Origin: a virus
Reading direction: 5' to 3' (one strand)
Virus record (IMG/VR): IMGVR_UViG_3300025872_000290
Coordinates: 1-24,845 of that record
DNA length: 24,845 bases
Positions 24,039-24,845 of this stretch are shown here, piece after piece. A program made the translations under genes and the position numbers. The notes beneath the pieces were generated by a model. It saw only the letters and a program-made list of their open reading frames with translations. It was not told the DNA's origin and searched no databases. How positions within the stretch are numbered: the stretch's first letter is position 1; each line of letters opens with the position of its first letter.

Positions 24039-24229
24039 CCCTCTCCCATGACACGCTTCTCAACTACTACCAGACGAACTTTGCAATGATGCAGCATCAT
24101 CATTACAGTCTGACAGAGATCGAGGACATGCTCCCATGGGAGAGGGAAATCTACGTTCATTTGCTAGTAGAGCACGTCAAGGAAGAAAACGAGCGAATTC
24201 AAAAGCTTAATAGACAGAAAGGAACCTGA
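24032..24229 (+). CDS. gp51: gp51-like baseplate hub assembly protein, expressed as a -1 frameshift extension of gp26
   Basis: T4 gp51 is a catalyst of hub assembly not found in the mature virion. The 65 residues after the shift are HLALSHDTLLNYYQTNFAMM, then QHHHYSLTEIEDMLPWEREI, then a charged helix ending LNRQKGT. They fit the short gp51-type proteins of T4-like phages, which follow gp26. The conserved-looking part begins right after the slippery site. No ATG, GTG or TTG occurs in frame between the gp26 stop and the double ATG at 24086/24089, which would lose the LSHDTLLNYY part. A GTG at 23984 opens the frame but lies inside gp26 without a Shine-Dalgarno sequence. The preferred reading is a fusion of gp26 residues 1-234 plus 65, 299 aa in total. 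This parallels the G/GT products of lambda. Confidence 0.7.
   Translation, partial: HLALSHDTLLNYYQTNFAMMQHHHYSLTEIEDMLPWEREIYVHLLVEHVKEENERIQKLNRQKGT
24039..24146 (+). promoter_or_regulatory. Long-range RNA stem likely to stimulate the gp26-gp51 frameshift
   Basis: CCCTCTCCCATG at 24039-24050 is perfectly complementary to CATGGGAGAGGG at 24135-24146: 12 consecutive Watson-Crick pairs, 8 of them G-C, enclosing 84 nt. The 5' arm begins 6 nt after the slippery heptamer, a typical spacing for a -1 stimulatory structure. The arms lie in codons for LSHD and PWERE of gp51. It has no T-run and is not a terminator. Confidence 0.65.
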
Positions 24230-24232
24230 TCA

Positions 24233-24845
24233 ATGGCACAGGAAGAAACAAAGAGAGATAGCAGCGGAACCGGAGAAGCTTCAATTGTGGCTTCTGCGCA
24301 GACACCCGTTTCTTCCATTGTGCCTGATACTCCTCAGGCTGTTGCAGCAGCAGACTCCGGCGATACTTCGCCGAAGAAAAAGAAGAAGTCCAATGCCCTG
24401 AAGAATCCGGAAAAGACATCTGCTAAAGAACTCCTAAAACAGACCGAAAGTCTAAGAGATGTCTCAAAAAGTCTTTCAAAGCTAAACGACGGCCAAAACA
24501 AGCTTAATCAGAATACGAAGAAACTGACTCCATTGCTGGAGGGAATGACAGAAAGTGTTGATGCGCTTCTAAAGCCAGCTGAACGTACGGCTCAAACCAT
24601 TAAGGCATTATGCAAGATTACTGACAGGCATCTTCCCCAGATTGATCACATCGTAGGCAATATCTTTACGATGATGTATGACTTTTTCCAGGGAACTGAA
24701 CGCATGCGCCTTCAGGATCTAGAAAATAAAAAGGAAACGACTGGTCTATTCAACCAATTACTAGATACTTTAGAAGATCTTAAGAAGAATGGACTAAAGT
24801 CGACGGTCGAAATTCATGACAAGGGTGGCCCAGACAAAGACGCAA
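24233..24845 (+). CDS. Helical virion protein, possible tape-measure N-terminus (partial, 204+ aa)
   Basis: The frame is open from the ATG at 24233 to the right edge. The N-terminal 45 residues are low-complexity, rich in Ser, Ala, Thr and Pro, followed by a basic patch (PKKKKKS). From about residue 65 the protein becomes a long helical, coiled-coil-like stretch (KLNDGQNKLNQNTKKLTPLL), then a helix with aromatic residues (IFTMMYDFFQGTERMRLQDL). The position directly after gp26/gp51 matches the tape-measure gene in phages where a frameshifted chaperone pair precedes it, and in T4-like phages a large tail protein (gp29-type) belongs to this cluster. A tape-measure role is therefore reasonable but inferred; only the N-terminus is seen. 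An AAAGGA site (24218-24223) lies 9 bp before the ATG, and the gene starts 3 bp after the gp51 stop. Confidence 0.65.
   Translation, partial: MAQEETKRDSSGTGEASIVASAQTPVSSIVPDTPQAVAAADSGDTSPKKKKKSNALKNPEKTSAKELLKQTESLRDVSKSLSKLNDGQNKLNQNTKKLTPLLEGMTESVDALLKPAERTAQTIKALCKITDRHLPQIDHIVGNIFTMMYDFFQGTERMRLQDLENKKETTGLFNQLLDTLEDLKKNGLKSTVEIHDKGGPDKDA

Noticed and set aside
24048-24089. Short ATG-started frame after the gp26 stop (13 codons)
   Set aside because: It is in the gp26 frame, ends at TGA after 13 codons and does not give the gp51 sequence.
24039-24146. Inverted repeat as a transcription terminator
   Set aside because: The loop is 84 nt, no T-run follows, and it lies inside coding sequence just after a slippery site.

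Overview
The window is a stretch of a T4-superfamily myovirus (contractile-tailed phage) genome. Almost every gene encodes a baseplate, tail or neck protein. The identifications rest on protein motifs recalled from T4 and from marine T4-like phages (cyanophages, pelagiphages) and alphaproteobacterial T4-like phages. The large DUF4815-type protein, the fibre with LTNK-type repeats, the spike without a lysozyme domain and the NATAAATA late-promoter boxes fit that branch better than enterobacterial T4. No host gene, tRNA, insertion sequence, CRISPR array or integration gene is visible, so the host cannot be named from this window.

Layout. Two transcription units diverge from a 37-bp gap at 21671-21707. 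The leftward (minus-strand) unit reads, in order: gp48 tube cap, gp53 wedge, gp27 hub, gp5 spike, a helical protein of unknown function, gp25 wedge, gp6 wedge, a protein in the gp7 position, gp8 wedge, a 1612-aa DUF4815-type protein, a 635-aa virion protein, a 74-aa coiled-coil protein, and a very large repeat-rich fibre that runs off the left edge (1-3926). Spacing is extremely tight, with stop/start overlaps or gaps of 1-37 bp. The rightward unit reads: gp4 head-completion nuclease-fold protein (TTG start), a 198-aa conserved protein, a tail-tube-fold protein, gp26, gp51, and the start of a helical protein, possibly the tape measure, that runs off the right edge.

How the genes work together. 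The gp27 and gp5 proteins form the central hub and membrane-piercing spike. The gp25, gp6, gp53, gp7-like and gp8 proteins build the wedges around it. The gp48 protein and the tube-fold protein cap the hub and start the tail tube. The gp26 and gp51 products assist hub assembly. The DUF4815-type, 635-aa and fibre proteins form the periphery. The gp4 protein acts on the head rather than the tail.

Most notable observation. The gp26 frame ends at a perfect slippery heptamer, T TTT TTC (24026-24032), two codons before its stop. The gp51-like frame lies in exactly the -1 frame from that point and has no good start codon of its own. Six bases after the heptamer, a perfect 12-bp stem (24039-24050 with 24135-24146) can form. 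Together these suggest a programmed -1 frameshift giving a 299-aa gp26-gp51 fusion, parallel to the tail-chaperone frameshifts of lambda and P2. Several T4-type late boxes also sit so close to start codons that the transcripts would be nearly leaderless.
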